In this document: piece after piece, positions 12,101 to 21,283 of the stretch
Position numbering within the stretch: the first letter of the stretch is position 1
How the letters are laid out: each line of letters opens with the position of its first letter
Source: Hirudo medicinalis
Taxonomy: Eukaryota; Annelida; Clitellata; Hirudinida; Hirudinidae
NCBI GenBank assembly: GCA_011800805.1
Contig: MPNW01000465.1
Location: 46,104 to 110,103 of the forward strand
Direction: 5' to 3'
DNA length: 64,000 bases
Translations under genes and position numbers: made by a program
The notes under the pieces: generated by a model
Told to the model about the DNA's origin: nothing
Seen by the model: only the letters and a program-made list of their open reading frames with translations
Databases searched by the model: none

Positions 12101-13999
12101 AGTATCATTACTATTACTATTTTATGCTGCTTGTGAATATTATATTAATTACTTAGTAAACTCAACGTTTTCTTAGGTTATTCTGACAAAGGTTTGGAAA
12201 AGAAGCCATGTAAAAAACTGAAGCCGATGTCTGAATTTGTGATGGATAAACCGTGCACCATGTCTGTTGATGCTTCGTCTGAGGAGCATCAGCAGAGGTT
12301 CAAGAAAGCAATGCACAAGATCAGCTCAAAAGTGAAGCAACAGAATATAGACATGCTCTTGATATTCAGGAATTTGGACAAGTTAACATTTTCATTTGCA
12401 AAGTATTTGTAGCCTCTCATATTGCATAAAACAAAACAAGTTTAAAAAAAACAATTTGAAAAAATGTAATTAATTCTTAATGCACTTTTTACTTCATAAT
12501 TCTCAATATGCATCAACTCTCAATTCTCATAATGCATCAACAGAGTGTAACTTTGCATAATTATTCACTCTTGCTGGATTATGTTCAGGTTGAGACATGG
12601 ACATATAAGTCGATCAAAATTCCGACAAGCTCTGGGGATCGGTGACGTGATGTGTGGCAACGAACTGGACATGACAGCAGTCGAGGCTGCCTTCTACGAC
12701 GACGAAGGGATCAACTACATGGCATTCCTCGAGCACATCGAAGATTCCGACGGGAAAAAAGACATCAACGAAGCCAACAAGAAAGCCCACTTTGAGAGGC
12801 TGAAGCAAATGCAGCAGAACATTGAGGACTTGGAATGCTGCTCAAAGGATCCAAAAGAGGTTGAGGACCTCCAGCAACTCCTGCTCAGGTTCAAATCAAA
12901 GGTATGACTTTAGAATTTTGTAGCGATAGTGTGAATGACCCTATTGAAATGGTGTCAAAAGTATGAATGGGAATGCAGTTCATTTGTATAGCATCACATG
13001 CATATCATCAGAGGCCTTTTTGACAATCATTTATATATATCGGTGTAAGTTGGGTCGCTAGCATTATTACCATCTGACAACTTTTATGTCAAACTGCTTC
13101 TAAAGTCTGATGTGACTTATGAAATATGGCACATAAATCATGCACTGATGTAACGTAATTGAATATTTTCAGCTAGCAAAGGAAAACTTCAGAGTTGTGG
13201 ACTGGTTCAAGCATTTCGACAAACTAAACACGGGATACATCAGCAGATCCAACTTCAGGAGAGCTTTTGATCAGTGCAGATTTAATGTCTATGGTTATGA
13301 AGTAAGATCACTTAGAACTGCTTAAATGCAACGTTTTAATATGCTGCATTTAAAATACCAACAGAACACTACTGAACAAAAATGTTGTTGCACCATGCAC
13401 GTTGCACATTATTTTACCTGTTGTAAATCTACTCTTACTTTTGTTTGAAGATTTGTCTGCTGGAAGACTTTCTAAAATGTCCATTTGATCCTAACATGAT
13501 CAACTACATCAAGTTCAGTGAAGAGCTTGAATCCATTTTCGTATGCCTACATTTGGAAAAGACTCCGACCAAAGATGTTGAACTATTCAAGCTACCTCAA
13601 AGATTCTGCACGAAATGTCTGACCGATGAAGAAGAAGAGCTATTTAATCACTGCATGGAGAAGATTGTAGCAAGAGTTAATTTAATATTCTACCTTGAAA
13701 ATAATAAAATCATAATATTATTAGAATGTTTTCTCAAACAGTACAAAGTATTGAGGCCATCTCTCTTTCCGTTCTTCCGGGACTTTGATAAAGTAAATAC
13801 TGGCAGTGTATCCAAGACCCAGTTCAGAAGAGCCATGGAGGAACTAGGATTGGCCTCAGAAATGACCTCAGAGAAAGTATGGAACATTTTATATAAGAAA
13901 TTTGCATTTCAGGTGGGGGGGAGAGAAGATGTTGACTATCTCTCCTTCGATAATTGGCTGGAAACAAAGACAAGGATGCCTGAATGCGCCAAAGCTTGA
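8096..13999 (+). CDS. Eight-unit paired EF-hand protein, EFCAB6-like (whole gene, 15 exons, 932 aa)
   Basis: Fifteen exons join in phase to 2,799 nt, giving 932 residues plus stop. The protein is a tandem of eight units. Each begins with an EF-hand of pattern FxDFDxxxxGxIxxxQF, with loop Asp at about residues 32, 149, 257, 377, 494, 623, 745 and 863 (mean spacing about 118). Each then carries a second, poorer EF-like half with the signature INYxxF. Canonical EF loops have Glu at position 12; here it is Gln in six units, Lys in one and Asn in one. Several loops also lack acids at positions 3 and 5, so calcium binding is probably weak or lost. No signal peptide or membrane segment is visible. 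The nearest named family I can suggest is EFCAB6, but this is unconfirmed. The upstream X-box supports a ciliary or flagellar role. The start is the first ATG of exon 1, and repeat 1 begins 20-30 residues later. The exon 8/9 junction is the least certain. Confidence 0.8.
8356..8557 (+). CDS. EF-hand gene exon 2
   Basis: Acceptor TTTGTAG. The join to exon 1 restores GFITASQFFRVL, the end of EF loop 1. The second half carries MINYKLF. Donor TTATAG|GTAATC, phase 2. Confidence 0.8.
8852..9008 (+). CDS. EF-hand gene exon 3
   Basis: Acceptor TTGAACAG. It encodes EYDQLREGRISETQ, the loop of unit 2, and ends in CAG|GTGCTT in phase 0. The next exon supplies the conserved F. Confidence 0.8.
9090..9125. 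repeat. (ATT)n microsatellite in intron 3
   Basis: A short ATT array directly follows the exon 3 read-through frame. Confidence 0.9.
9202..9393 (+). CDS. EF-hand gene exon 4
   Basis: The acceptor TTGACCAG joins ETQ to FYRSF, completing unit 2. The second half contains MVKYMELY. Donor AAA|GTAAGC. Confidence 0.8.
9593..9860 (+). CDS. EF-hand gene exon 5
   Basis: Acceptor CATTCTAG. It contains a whole unit-3 EF-hand (FFKDYDPLRSGSISVTQF) and the partner half GRICYREFCSLL. Phase-1 donor GATGATG|GTAATT. Confidence 0.85.
10059..10132 (+). CDS. EF-hand gene exon 6
   Basis: A 74-nt linker exon encoding a Lys/Glu-rich spacer (LEKKPTKEVEIVQP). Acceptor CGTAAAAG, donor CCAGG|GTAGGT. Confidence 0.7.
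10429..10548 (+). CDS. EF-hand gene exon 7
   Basis: Acceptor TTTTACCAG. It encodes a helix starting LSSEEEECLKGIL and ends in YFFKNFDT at a weak GTCAGA donor inside EF loop 4. Confidence 0.7.
10832..10994 (+). CDS. EF-hand gene exon 8
   Basis: The acceptor CATCTCAG continues loop 4 with GLNRRVVTKSQF, which makes this loop one residue longer than the others and without the usual Gly. The partner half reads TINYPAFVEMVDS. The donor at 10995 (GTTGGT) was chosen by phase. Confidence 0.65.
11291..11448 (+). CDS. EF-hand gene exon 9
   Basis: A linker and helix exon. The acceptor ATAAAG at 11290 is the only nearby AG that keeps frame with exon 8 without a stop. Donor AATAAGA|GTGAGT is strong. The 5' edge is tentative. 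Confidence 0.55.
11727..11940 (+). CDS. EF-hand gene exon 10
   Basis: Acceptor CTATTGTAG. It contains unit 5, FFQDFDTLRSGKITKSQF, with a Cys-rich second half (HPCDCNSSCWMKF) that replaces the usual INYxxF. Confidence 0.85.
12177..12381 (+). CDS. EF-hand gene exon 11
   Basis: Acceptor TTTTCTTAG. It encodes a Lys/Met-rich linker and ends in LLIFRNLDK, splitting the codon of loop 6 at GACAA|GTTAAC. Confidence 0.75.
12589..12901 (+). CDS. EF-hand gene exon 12
   Basis: Acceptor TATGTTCAG. It completes loop 6 (LRHGHISRSKF), gives the partner half GINYMAFLEHI, then a predicted coiled-coil-like charged stretch (HFERLKQMQQNIEDL). Donor AAG|GTATGA. Confidence 0.85.
13173..13301 (+). CDS. EF-hand gene exon 13
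   Basis: Acceptor ATTTTCAG. It encodes unit 7, WFKHFDKLNTGYISRSNF. Donor GAA|GTAAGA, phase 0. Confidence 0.85.
13451..13675 (+). CDS. EF-hand gene exon 14
   Basis: Acceptor GTTTGAAG. It encodes the partner half of unit 7 (MINYIKFSEELES) and the linker to unit 8. It ends before a 66-nt in-frame intron (AAGA|GTTAAT). Confidence 0.75.
13742..13999 (+). CDS. EF-hand gene exon 15 (terminal)
   Basis: After the acceptor CAAACAG the frame reads unit 8 (FFRDFDKVNTGSVSKTQF), the partner half VDYLSFDNWLE and a stop at 13997-13999. Confidence 0.8.
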   Translation, partial: YKVLRPSLFPFFRDFDKVNTGSVSKTQFRRAMEELGLASEMTSEKVWNILYKKFAFQVGGREDVDYLSFDNWLETKTRMPECAKA

Positions 14000-15119
14000 C
14001 AAATCAAATTACTAAAATTTGGTCCTTTACATTAATATAAACTAGTTTATGAATAGTTAGACTTTTAATAGTGCTGGTCTGTAACTGTAAATTTGTGATT
14101 GATCAACCCTTGGCTTGTTCGTTGATATACTTTAGTTGAGTTACTTTTATTTACTTGCCAAGCAGAATTAACTAAACATTTCCAAAGGCTTAAAGTAAAA
14201 AAAGCTTGCAGTTGAATCTTCTTTTCCAAAAATCCTAGTAAGTGTTGAGGCTATTAATCATTCCCTAAAAAAAAAGAATGTTTTTTTTCTATAAATCCTA
14301 ACTGCTCCGGTACCAATTAGGAAAGTGAAGAGAAGAGAGATCAAATCAAGGGTGAAAGAAAGAAAGACGGAGTATACCAGAACATACAGAACTGAGTCAA
14401 TCAAAATGGACAGAAGCTACCGAACTAAGACAATCAAAATGGACAGAATCTAGGATAATAAACCAAGCTCCATCGAAGACTTAAATAAGTCGAGGGCCTA
14501 GAGCATATGAAAAACAAAACGCGTCTCATTCCGTAGAATCTCACTCTTATCGTTTAGGACTAAATCGCTTAAATGGGCAGAAAAGACCCGTACACGACGG
14601 CGAAAGTAAACTGCTCCCCGCTGAGCGCAAGAAAGAATTTATAAGATTCGTGAAAGTGGTGAAATCATATTCATTTTAAAATTTCGATATTTATTGTATT
14701 TCCCAAAATAAAACAAAGGTCTAACGAAAAAAATCATTAATAGAAAGCAGTCTGTCGTTTTTAATGGAGATAAGAGTTCTTGGTGGAAGCAGCGTTTGTG
14801 TACGTAACTTCGTCCTTTCCTTTATTATATGTCTTGCTTTGAAAGGTAACCTCAACTGGAGGAGAATGCATTTATGTGATTATTTGAGGCAGATTAATGA
14901 TCTCGAATTTTCACAATAAAATTATTCTAGATAATTCTTCCAGAGAGAGGCACATTAAAATGAAAGGTCCGATCTAGTTTAATTAGGATTGTAATGAATG
15001 TTACTTGACTAAATCTTATTTACCAATGAAATTGGTTATTTTGTCAACAATCAGTAATGGGGTTGTCGATCAAACATCAATGTCAATTGGCTAAATTACC
15101 CAAATTTGGTCCCAGTAAC
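14000..15119. other. 3' flank of the EF-hand gene, no coding sequence seen
   Basis: The only features noted are AATAAA-containing strings near 14707 and 14914, which could serve as polyadenylation signals for the EF-hand transcript. No open frame of interest is present. Confidence 0.4.
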
Positions 15120-15788
15120 CAGACCTGGAGGTACTTGTACTTATACTTGGACCTCCAGTACTTGTTCCCATTTTATTGAAAATCATGTTTATTGACCCTT
15201 ATTTGCATACTTGGATGTTTTATGTGTGATAAAGGGACATAAAATTAAAATTTGAATTCATTCCTTTGTTTGATGTGAATTTTAAAATTAATTTTAATTT
15301 AAAATTTTAAATGAAAGAATGTTGCTTAAAATGCACCTTCTGTCGATGTTCGACAGAGTGTATAATGGGCATTTTAGGGCACTGAAAACTCTTTCTTCGA
15401 TTAAGTAAAATGGCGAATTTACCAAAAGTTATTTCGTTTTTATTTGACGATTATTTGTGTAAAGGAAAAGATGCGTCTGCTAAATGCAAGTTTTGCAGAG
15501 ATAGAAATATCATTGCTGATAAAAGTGGAATAAATCAAACTTTGTGAAGCATTTGAAACTTAGTTTTATCTGAGACAAATAAACTTTGGCAATAAACAAA
15601 CACTTTATGCAGTATGGGCAATGGAGCAGAGATAAATTAGTTATGTACTTGTTCATAACTCATCAGTACTTGGGCCTGAGCACTTGTATTTGTACTGGTA
15701 CTTGATTGAATCTTGAGTACTCGTACTTGTACTAGCACTTAGACCTTGAGTATTTGTACTTGAGCCTCAGTACCTGGTCCCAGCTCTG
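15120..15788. mobile_element. Decayed hAT-type DNA transposon remnant
   Basis: The ends read CAGACCTGG at 15120 and CCAGCTCTG at 15780-15788 (inverted: CAGAGCTGG), close to hAT terminal repeats. Both sub-terminal regions are rich in GTACTTG or TACTTG motifs, as often seen in hAT ends. Between them is a BED-zinc-finger coding remnant. Flanking 8-bp sequences are only partly alike, so no clean target duplication is visible. Confidence 0.5.
15410..15547 (+). pseudogene. BED-type zinc-finger transposase remnant
   Basis: An ATG opens 45 codons containing CKFC, the Cys pair of a BED finger, and DKSG. A TGA stops the frame, but the next bases in another frame read NFVKHLKL, which matches the His-bearing end of BED fingers. 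It is therefore a frameshifted, truncated N-terminus. The catalytic region of a hAT transposase is absent. Confidence 0.5.
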
Positions 15789-16517
15789 AAGTTAACTCTT
15801 TTCTTGTCGACAGCTTTCACATAAAATTTTTTCATTCAGATGCTCAACGACTCCTTCGATTTAGTATTTGGATGATATGAAAAAGGAAGATATTCAATGA
15901 AGTTGCTCAAAACGTCTATTGAAACGAGTTTAGGAAATCGGGATAAAGTTTATGTGAACTCAAATGTTTGGCAATAACTAGTCTACTGCAAACAGCCACT
16001 GAAAAAATCCAGCAAAATGATACGAGCAAATTGATCGAGTTCAAATGTCTTATTTGTTATTTACTTGTTGCGTTTTACGTTTTTTCTTCCTAGTCCGCAT
16101 AGCGGCGGGAAACTAAATGCAAATTAGTTACCTTGCTTTTTCACCGGCTCTTTTGCCAAAATAAATGTGATGAATTAAACAGACATTAAACAGAATCGAC
16201 GATACCTGTATGGTGAAGTTCAAGGCCATTCAACATATATCATGCTGATGGCCTAGGGGCGATTTTTGTCTGCGGCCCTCGGCTCCTGTTTTGCTTTCGC
16301 AATCAGATTGCGGTTTGCGTTTTGTTCTAATCGTGTCTTATGGATAATCTTGTTAATCGCAAAATAGTTAGTGAACATTTTATGTGTTATCGTTGTCTCG
16401 CTTAAAATTGTTTCGCCTGGATAACAGGGATAAATATTTTTCGACTTTTTTTTATTAAACCTTCAATTAAATACGGGAACGTGTAATATTTGTATTTTTC
16501 ATTAAATGCTTATTTAG
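15789..16517. other. 5' flank of the PAQR gene, first exon not found
   Basis: No coding frame is recognised. There is an E2F-like GGCGGGAAA at 16105-16113 and an octamer ATGCAAAT at 16117-16124, four bases apart, which could belong to a promoter. The initiator-bearing exon of the PAQR gene should lie here or further upstream. Confidence 0.3.
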
Positions 16518-16748
16518 ACTCAGAGGAGCCTCTCGTTCCCCCTAATTTTAAAGAGAACCCATGACGAGAAAAAACAAAGATGGAATTTAATCAGGATTGA
16601 TTCATTGCCGAAGTTTCTTAACGACAACGAATTTTTGCTGGCAAACCATCGTCCTGAGTTGAAATCTGTCTCAGAATGTTTCAGATCCATTTTCATGCTG
16701 CACACTGAGACTCTGAATGTTTGGACACATTTTTTAGGTTATTTTTGG
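16518..16748 (+). CDS. PAQR gene, first recognised exon
   Basis: Acceptor TTATTTAG at 16517, or CTCAG six bases later. The frame is open from the acceptor through RWNLIRIDSLPKFLNDNEF to WTHFLGYFW. The phase-0 donor at 16749 (GTTGCT) is weak. The frame stays open to a TGA at 16821 and would add a hydrophobic stretch VALISFLM, so the 3' edge is uncertain. Confidence 0.65.
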
Positions 16749-19700
16749 GTTGCTTTGATATCATTTTTAATGAGTCAGAAAACTTGCAATTGTAAAGATA
16801 TTATTGCTAATTTTAATTGGTGAATAATCAATTGGCCTTACAGCAAACTAATATTTTTTATTCTTTTGACGAGTGTATGATGTTTGAAGGTGCTGTTGCC
16901 GCAGTGTTGTTGTTCTTCAACCACTGGATGAATTCCACCACTCAATGGCAGCAGAATTTATACTTTGCTGTGTTTTTCCTCGGTGCTGTCACCTGCATGA
17001 CTGTTTCTGCCATTTTCCACACCCTACTCTGCCATTCCGAGAAGATGTTTAAGCTCTTTGCCAAGTATTTTGAAAAAATTTCAAAGTTGTAAGAACATAA
17101 AAGAAATGCATATTGCTAATGAGTTTGCTTTGCAGCTGTTTAGCATCTAACAAATGGAAAGTGGTTTTCACCATGAAATAAATTCATTATCATCAGCCAC
17201 AAGAAGTGATTTAACATTAAAAATGGTTGATGCCAGATTGAGAACTAAGTTCTTTATGAAAGCACTCCAATAGTTTATGACATTTATCATCAATAAGCAC
17301 TGATACTTTGCCATTTATATGAGTATCATTCAAAAGATATTGCTTGAATGTTACAATAAGTACAAGTCATTCAAGATTTAAATGCTTATAATTTTGAAAA
17401 ATCTTATTTGCCGTTTGGATACTCATTTAAATTGATGAAATCTATTAGGTGACTAACTTTCTCTTGATTACTCATCTTGATTCTATCTGGATAAATAATA
17501 ATTTTAAAGATTCTTGAAAAAAAAACTGGCCAGGTTTATTTCCAGTGTACCACGGCATTATTTTGTGCAAGATAACAATTTCATGATCCAGGTTGGATTA
17601 TTGTGGAGTGATCTTTCTCATTTCCACCTCGTACGTGCTCTGGATGCACTTTGGTTTCTACTGCACCTTGCCTCTCAAGTTGTTCTACTTGCTTCTTTGT
17701 CTGGCACTCTCCATGATCTGCATGGCTGTTGTCCTACAGGATAAATTCAGCAACCCTCAGTATGGGATCTTTAGGGCAGGTTGGTTGTTTTGAATCTTAA
17801 GTGCTAGCATCGCATTGGTAATGTTATGGAGGAGGGATAATGCAATTGTGTAATTAATTTGCTAATGTAATTACATAATTAATTAGCCATCTAAAATTAG
17901 ATGTTGATTGTTAAATTAGAGTCTGTTGTCGTACAAATTGGACTTACAACTAGATTAGATGAATTTACTTGCATGGTGCCACAACAGCTCTTCTAAGTTT
18001 TGATTTATCTGTTTGCAATTTTTTAGTCAATTTTTTAGGCTTTTAGCATATTTTTGACTTTTAAAGTTCAGTCGTGTTTTGATCATAAAAGTTTTAAATA
18101 GTGAAAAAACTGTTTATTTTAAATTAATAATAATAATAATAATAATGATAATAATAATAATATTAATAATTACTGTAGATGCAAAAATATAAAGCATAAA
18201 ATGCTGATACTTCATAAGTGGACATTGGTTTAAAATGACATTGGTATTTCTCAACTTTGCATGTTTTTCAAATCCATTCCTAACAAGAAATATTTAATCA
18301 AAAGCATTCCATCTATTGGGAGATGTGATGCAGGTGTGCTCATCGTAATAAGATTTGATTTACCAAAAATTGATTGCATTCAATTTCACTTTCACATCAA
18401 ACTCTGAGGAAGAAAATTACTTTTAGTGCACAAAATATTGATTCTAGGAAGTTGTCATTGATAAGATTCTATAAATAGATGAAATTTTCACATGATCTTG
18501 AATGTAATCTTTTGAATGAGGTTTGCAATCTTCTGTCATCGATGAAGTACACAATCTCTACATTATTAGACCTTTGAAATTATCCACAAATGGATGGAAT
18601 GGATTGAATGTTATAGTGAAGGAGATGTAGTCATGGATTGCATCCATTTAAAATGAATCAGTTAATGTAACTTAAATTGTTAACTTGCTAAGTTGATAAG
18701 TGATGTTGGATAGTTAGATGAGTGAAGTTTTGCCAAACCTTTCTTCTTTATTTGTAAAATTGGCTTTACTTTTTCTGATTGCACCAAAAGGTTCTTGATT
18801 TAAAAACCAAGACAAACAGCACAATTTCATCTTAGGCACAAAACAGTAGCTAACTATTAACAACTCAATTTAATGAGTAAATGGTGTAAGACATCGTTTG
18901 TATTTTCTTTCATTTTCGTTATGGTCACACCTTTGTTACACACCTCATTTTATTTTAGTAAACTTTTCTGAAAACAAATACTTTTACTAATTAATAATTT
19001 TACTAATGTAAACGCAAGTTCGTTGTCGAGTCGCCGAGGCCTTATAAACAAACAAAAACTAATAGAACTCAACGACTCTAAAGCTTTGTTGAAACCAAGC
19101 GATCTGAAGGAACCATCTATCTTGCACGTGCTAAGAACATCCTCCTGTTCCCGCTTCTCTGGCTGCCTTATATAGTTCCTATACAAGTCAACTGATCACG
19201 TGCAACATTATGCTGACCTCGTGACCACTTGACTAATTCAAACAATCGATCGACAGCCAGAGAAGACGTGCTCTNCTCTGGCTGCCTTATATAGTTCCTA
19301 TACAAGTCAACTGATCACGTGCAACATTATGCTGACCTCGTGACCACTTGACTAATTCAAACAATCGATCGACAGCCAGAGAAGACGTGCTCTGATTGGT
19401 CGAAGTTCAGCGAGAATCATGCAATTGCATATACAAGCCAAACTTAGCTTCCTGTCAAGTCGGCGCGAAGCCACTGAGCCTATATATGCAACAAAGATTG
19501 TTCTCGCCCGATGAAGACACCCGTGACATTAATTAGTTTATTATTAAAACTTAATTAGTAACTTCAGTGATGATTCAGCATTCACTTTTATAGTATATCT
19601 CAGCAATGATTTGGAAGTAAAGCTGAGGACATTTTCATTGATTTTCTATAATTCATGGTTTTGGTTTCAAATTTTTTTTGAGAAGCAGTGAGTTTCTTGA

Positions 19701-21283
19701 CAACAGCTTCATAATGATGTCTACCAACAGATTAAGTTTATTGTGCTAATCTTATCAATGGAATTCCTTCAACATTGGTTTCAAAATGAGTCCATGCCAT
19801 CTCATCCATGACTTGTATTATGAATAACTTTATTTGTTTGCTTCTCACAAAAAGTGAGTAAAAATAATCACCTCTTGCTTCAAATGATTATAATTTCTGC
19901 CCTTCTCATCAAGGTCTCTTCATCAGTCTCGGTCTGAGTTCAACAGTGCCTGGCATGCACTTCATCATCATGGAGCACAGCACTGATCTGCCCTCTGCTT
20001 CCATATTCTGGCTGGTAATCATGGCCGTGTTTTACCTCATCGGAGGCATTGCCTACGCGTCGAAACTTCCCGAGAGACTCTGGCCGGGGAAGTTCGACAT
20101 ATGGGTGAGTTTGTCACGAGGCAAATGTAATTGCATGGATGGAAGTCGGTGACGAGCATGCTCAAACAATTGACTCGAACGATCCATCATAAATAGCTAC
20201 AATTTATGTTTATTCAAGCTCTTAAAAAAAACAAACAATTTGGTTCTAAAATGAAAGTAAAATCTAAATTGGTTCCCATCTTCAAATTGTTTGAGTGTGT
20301 TGTCGTCGTCGTCGTCGTTGTTGTTGTTGCATCACAGCCTCTCCATAAGTTGTGGCAACAAAGGCAGCCTTAAAGAATTGTGTTGTTGCTACACCTTTGA
20401 TTGTTGGACAGCCTTCATTGCAAGCACTATTTTCAGTAAGAGATTGAAGTATTTTCAGCATTGCTATTATTGAATATATTTCTTTGACAAATATGACCAG
20501 CAGCATAACTTGACAATGCAATATTAACTTTCAAATCAGTGCGAATGCGGCAGTTACTAAAATACTGCTGTTCATCTCGTCCACAAAAGAGTTCAAAACT
20601 GAAACGCAATAAATCAGTGACATTTCAAAAAGAAAAACATGAGAAATGTAGAATGCCATTCAGTTGTCAGTCATGCAATAAAAATTAATTGCAACAACAA
20701 TAACAACAACACCAACAACAACAATAATAATAATAATAATAATAACTTATGAAGTAATTATCACAGATAAAATACACTTATTATTGTTGAAAAAAATAAC
20801 TACTTAGGTGGTTTCAGAAATATTGAGAGAAATTTAGTGGCTTAAATCTGTCGTAACATCAAAATTACACCAGTATTTTTTTATTTTGTAATAGTTAGTT
20901 ACTGGTAAAAAAAAGTTGCCAGCTCAAAATATTTACTTGAAGATGGCTGGATTGACATGACTTTTAATTGTTTGAACTTTGAAAGTTGGAACTTTTTTGT
21001 GTTCTCATTGATTTTAAAATCAAGCTGTTGTTGCAATACATTTTTTCTAAGGCAAAAGTAATGATTTTCCCTTAAAAATTAATTATCACTATAATTAGTG
21101 TTAAAACTCAATGCTATCATATGATAATAATTTTAGCATGACAATTTAATCAAATTTTTTTCCCATTGACAGCTCCAGAGTCACCAGATCCTCCACCTGG
21201 CAGTGATAGCAGGAGTTTTGCTCTGTTACAAGGGGGCCTCAATCTTGGCTGATGAGAGGAACAGTCAGACTTGCGAAGCCTGA
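16518..21283 (+). CDS. PAQR-family, adiponectin-receptor-like membrane protein (partial gene, 5 exons seen)
   Basis: The exons spell the PAQR (Hly3) core in order: LPKFLNDNEFLLANHRP, then HTETLNVWTHFLG before helix 1. These are followed by FFLGAV and SAIFHTLLCHSEK, then KLDYCGV, four further hydrophobic stretches, LPERLWPGKFDIW and finally LQSHQILHLAV with a short tail ending in CEA. The three His that bind zinc in AdipoR1/2 are visible as FHT in exon 2 and SHQILH in exon 5. The match is closer to AdipoR than to PAQR3 (HTET, PGKFDIW, SHQI). AdipoRs are seven-helix receptors with N-terminus inside and a zinc-dependent lipid-amidase-like site (family knowledge). The N-terminal exon with the ATG is not identified. 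The junction after helix 1 is uncertain because the exon 1 and exon 2 frames do not join by a strong donor. Confidence 0.85.
16844..17064 (+). CDS. PAQR gene exon 2
   Basis: Acceptor CCTTACAG. It encodes MMFEGAVAAVLLFF (hydrophobic) and NLYFAVFFLGAV, then the zinc-ligand His in SAIFHTLLCHSEK. The donor GCCAA|GTATTT splits the Lys of KLDY. Confidence 0.85.
17592..17779 (+). CDS. PAQR gene exon 3
   Basis: Acceptor GATCCAG. It continues as LDYCGVIFLISTSYVLW and a further helix (LFYLLLCLALSMICM), and ends FRAG at GGGCAG|GTTGGT, phase 1. Confidence 0.9.
17780..19913. other. PAQR intron, 2.1 kb, with an assembly duplication
   Basis: It contains an AAT array near 18128-18165 and the 118-bp duplicated block described separately. 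No other coding sequence is recognised. A 78-codon minus-strand frame at 18950-19186 has no recognisable domain. Confidence 0.6.
19157..19393. repeat. 118-bp exact direct duplication around a single N
   Basis: Bases 19157-19274 recur exactly at 19276-19393 with one N between. Each copy contains an inverted repeat, CTCTGGCTG near its left end and CAGCCAGAG near its right, about 88 bp apart. Perfect identity around an N suggests an unresolved contig overlap rather than a real tandem. Confidence 0.85.
19914..20104 (+). CDS. PAQR gene exon 4
   Basis: Acceptor CTCATCAAG. It reads LFISLGLSSTVPGMHF, a helix (FWLVIMAVFYLIGG) and ASKLPERLWPGKFDIW. Donor TGG|GTGAGT. Confidence 0.9.
21173..21283 (+). 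CDS. PAQR gene exon 5 (terminal)
   Basis: Acceptor CATTGACAG. It reads LQSHQILHLAVIAGVLL, with two zinc-ligand His, then a short tail and TGA at 21281. Confidence 0.9.
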   Translation, partial: LQSHQILHLAVIAGVLLCYKGASILADERNSQTCEA

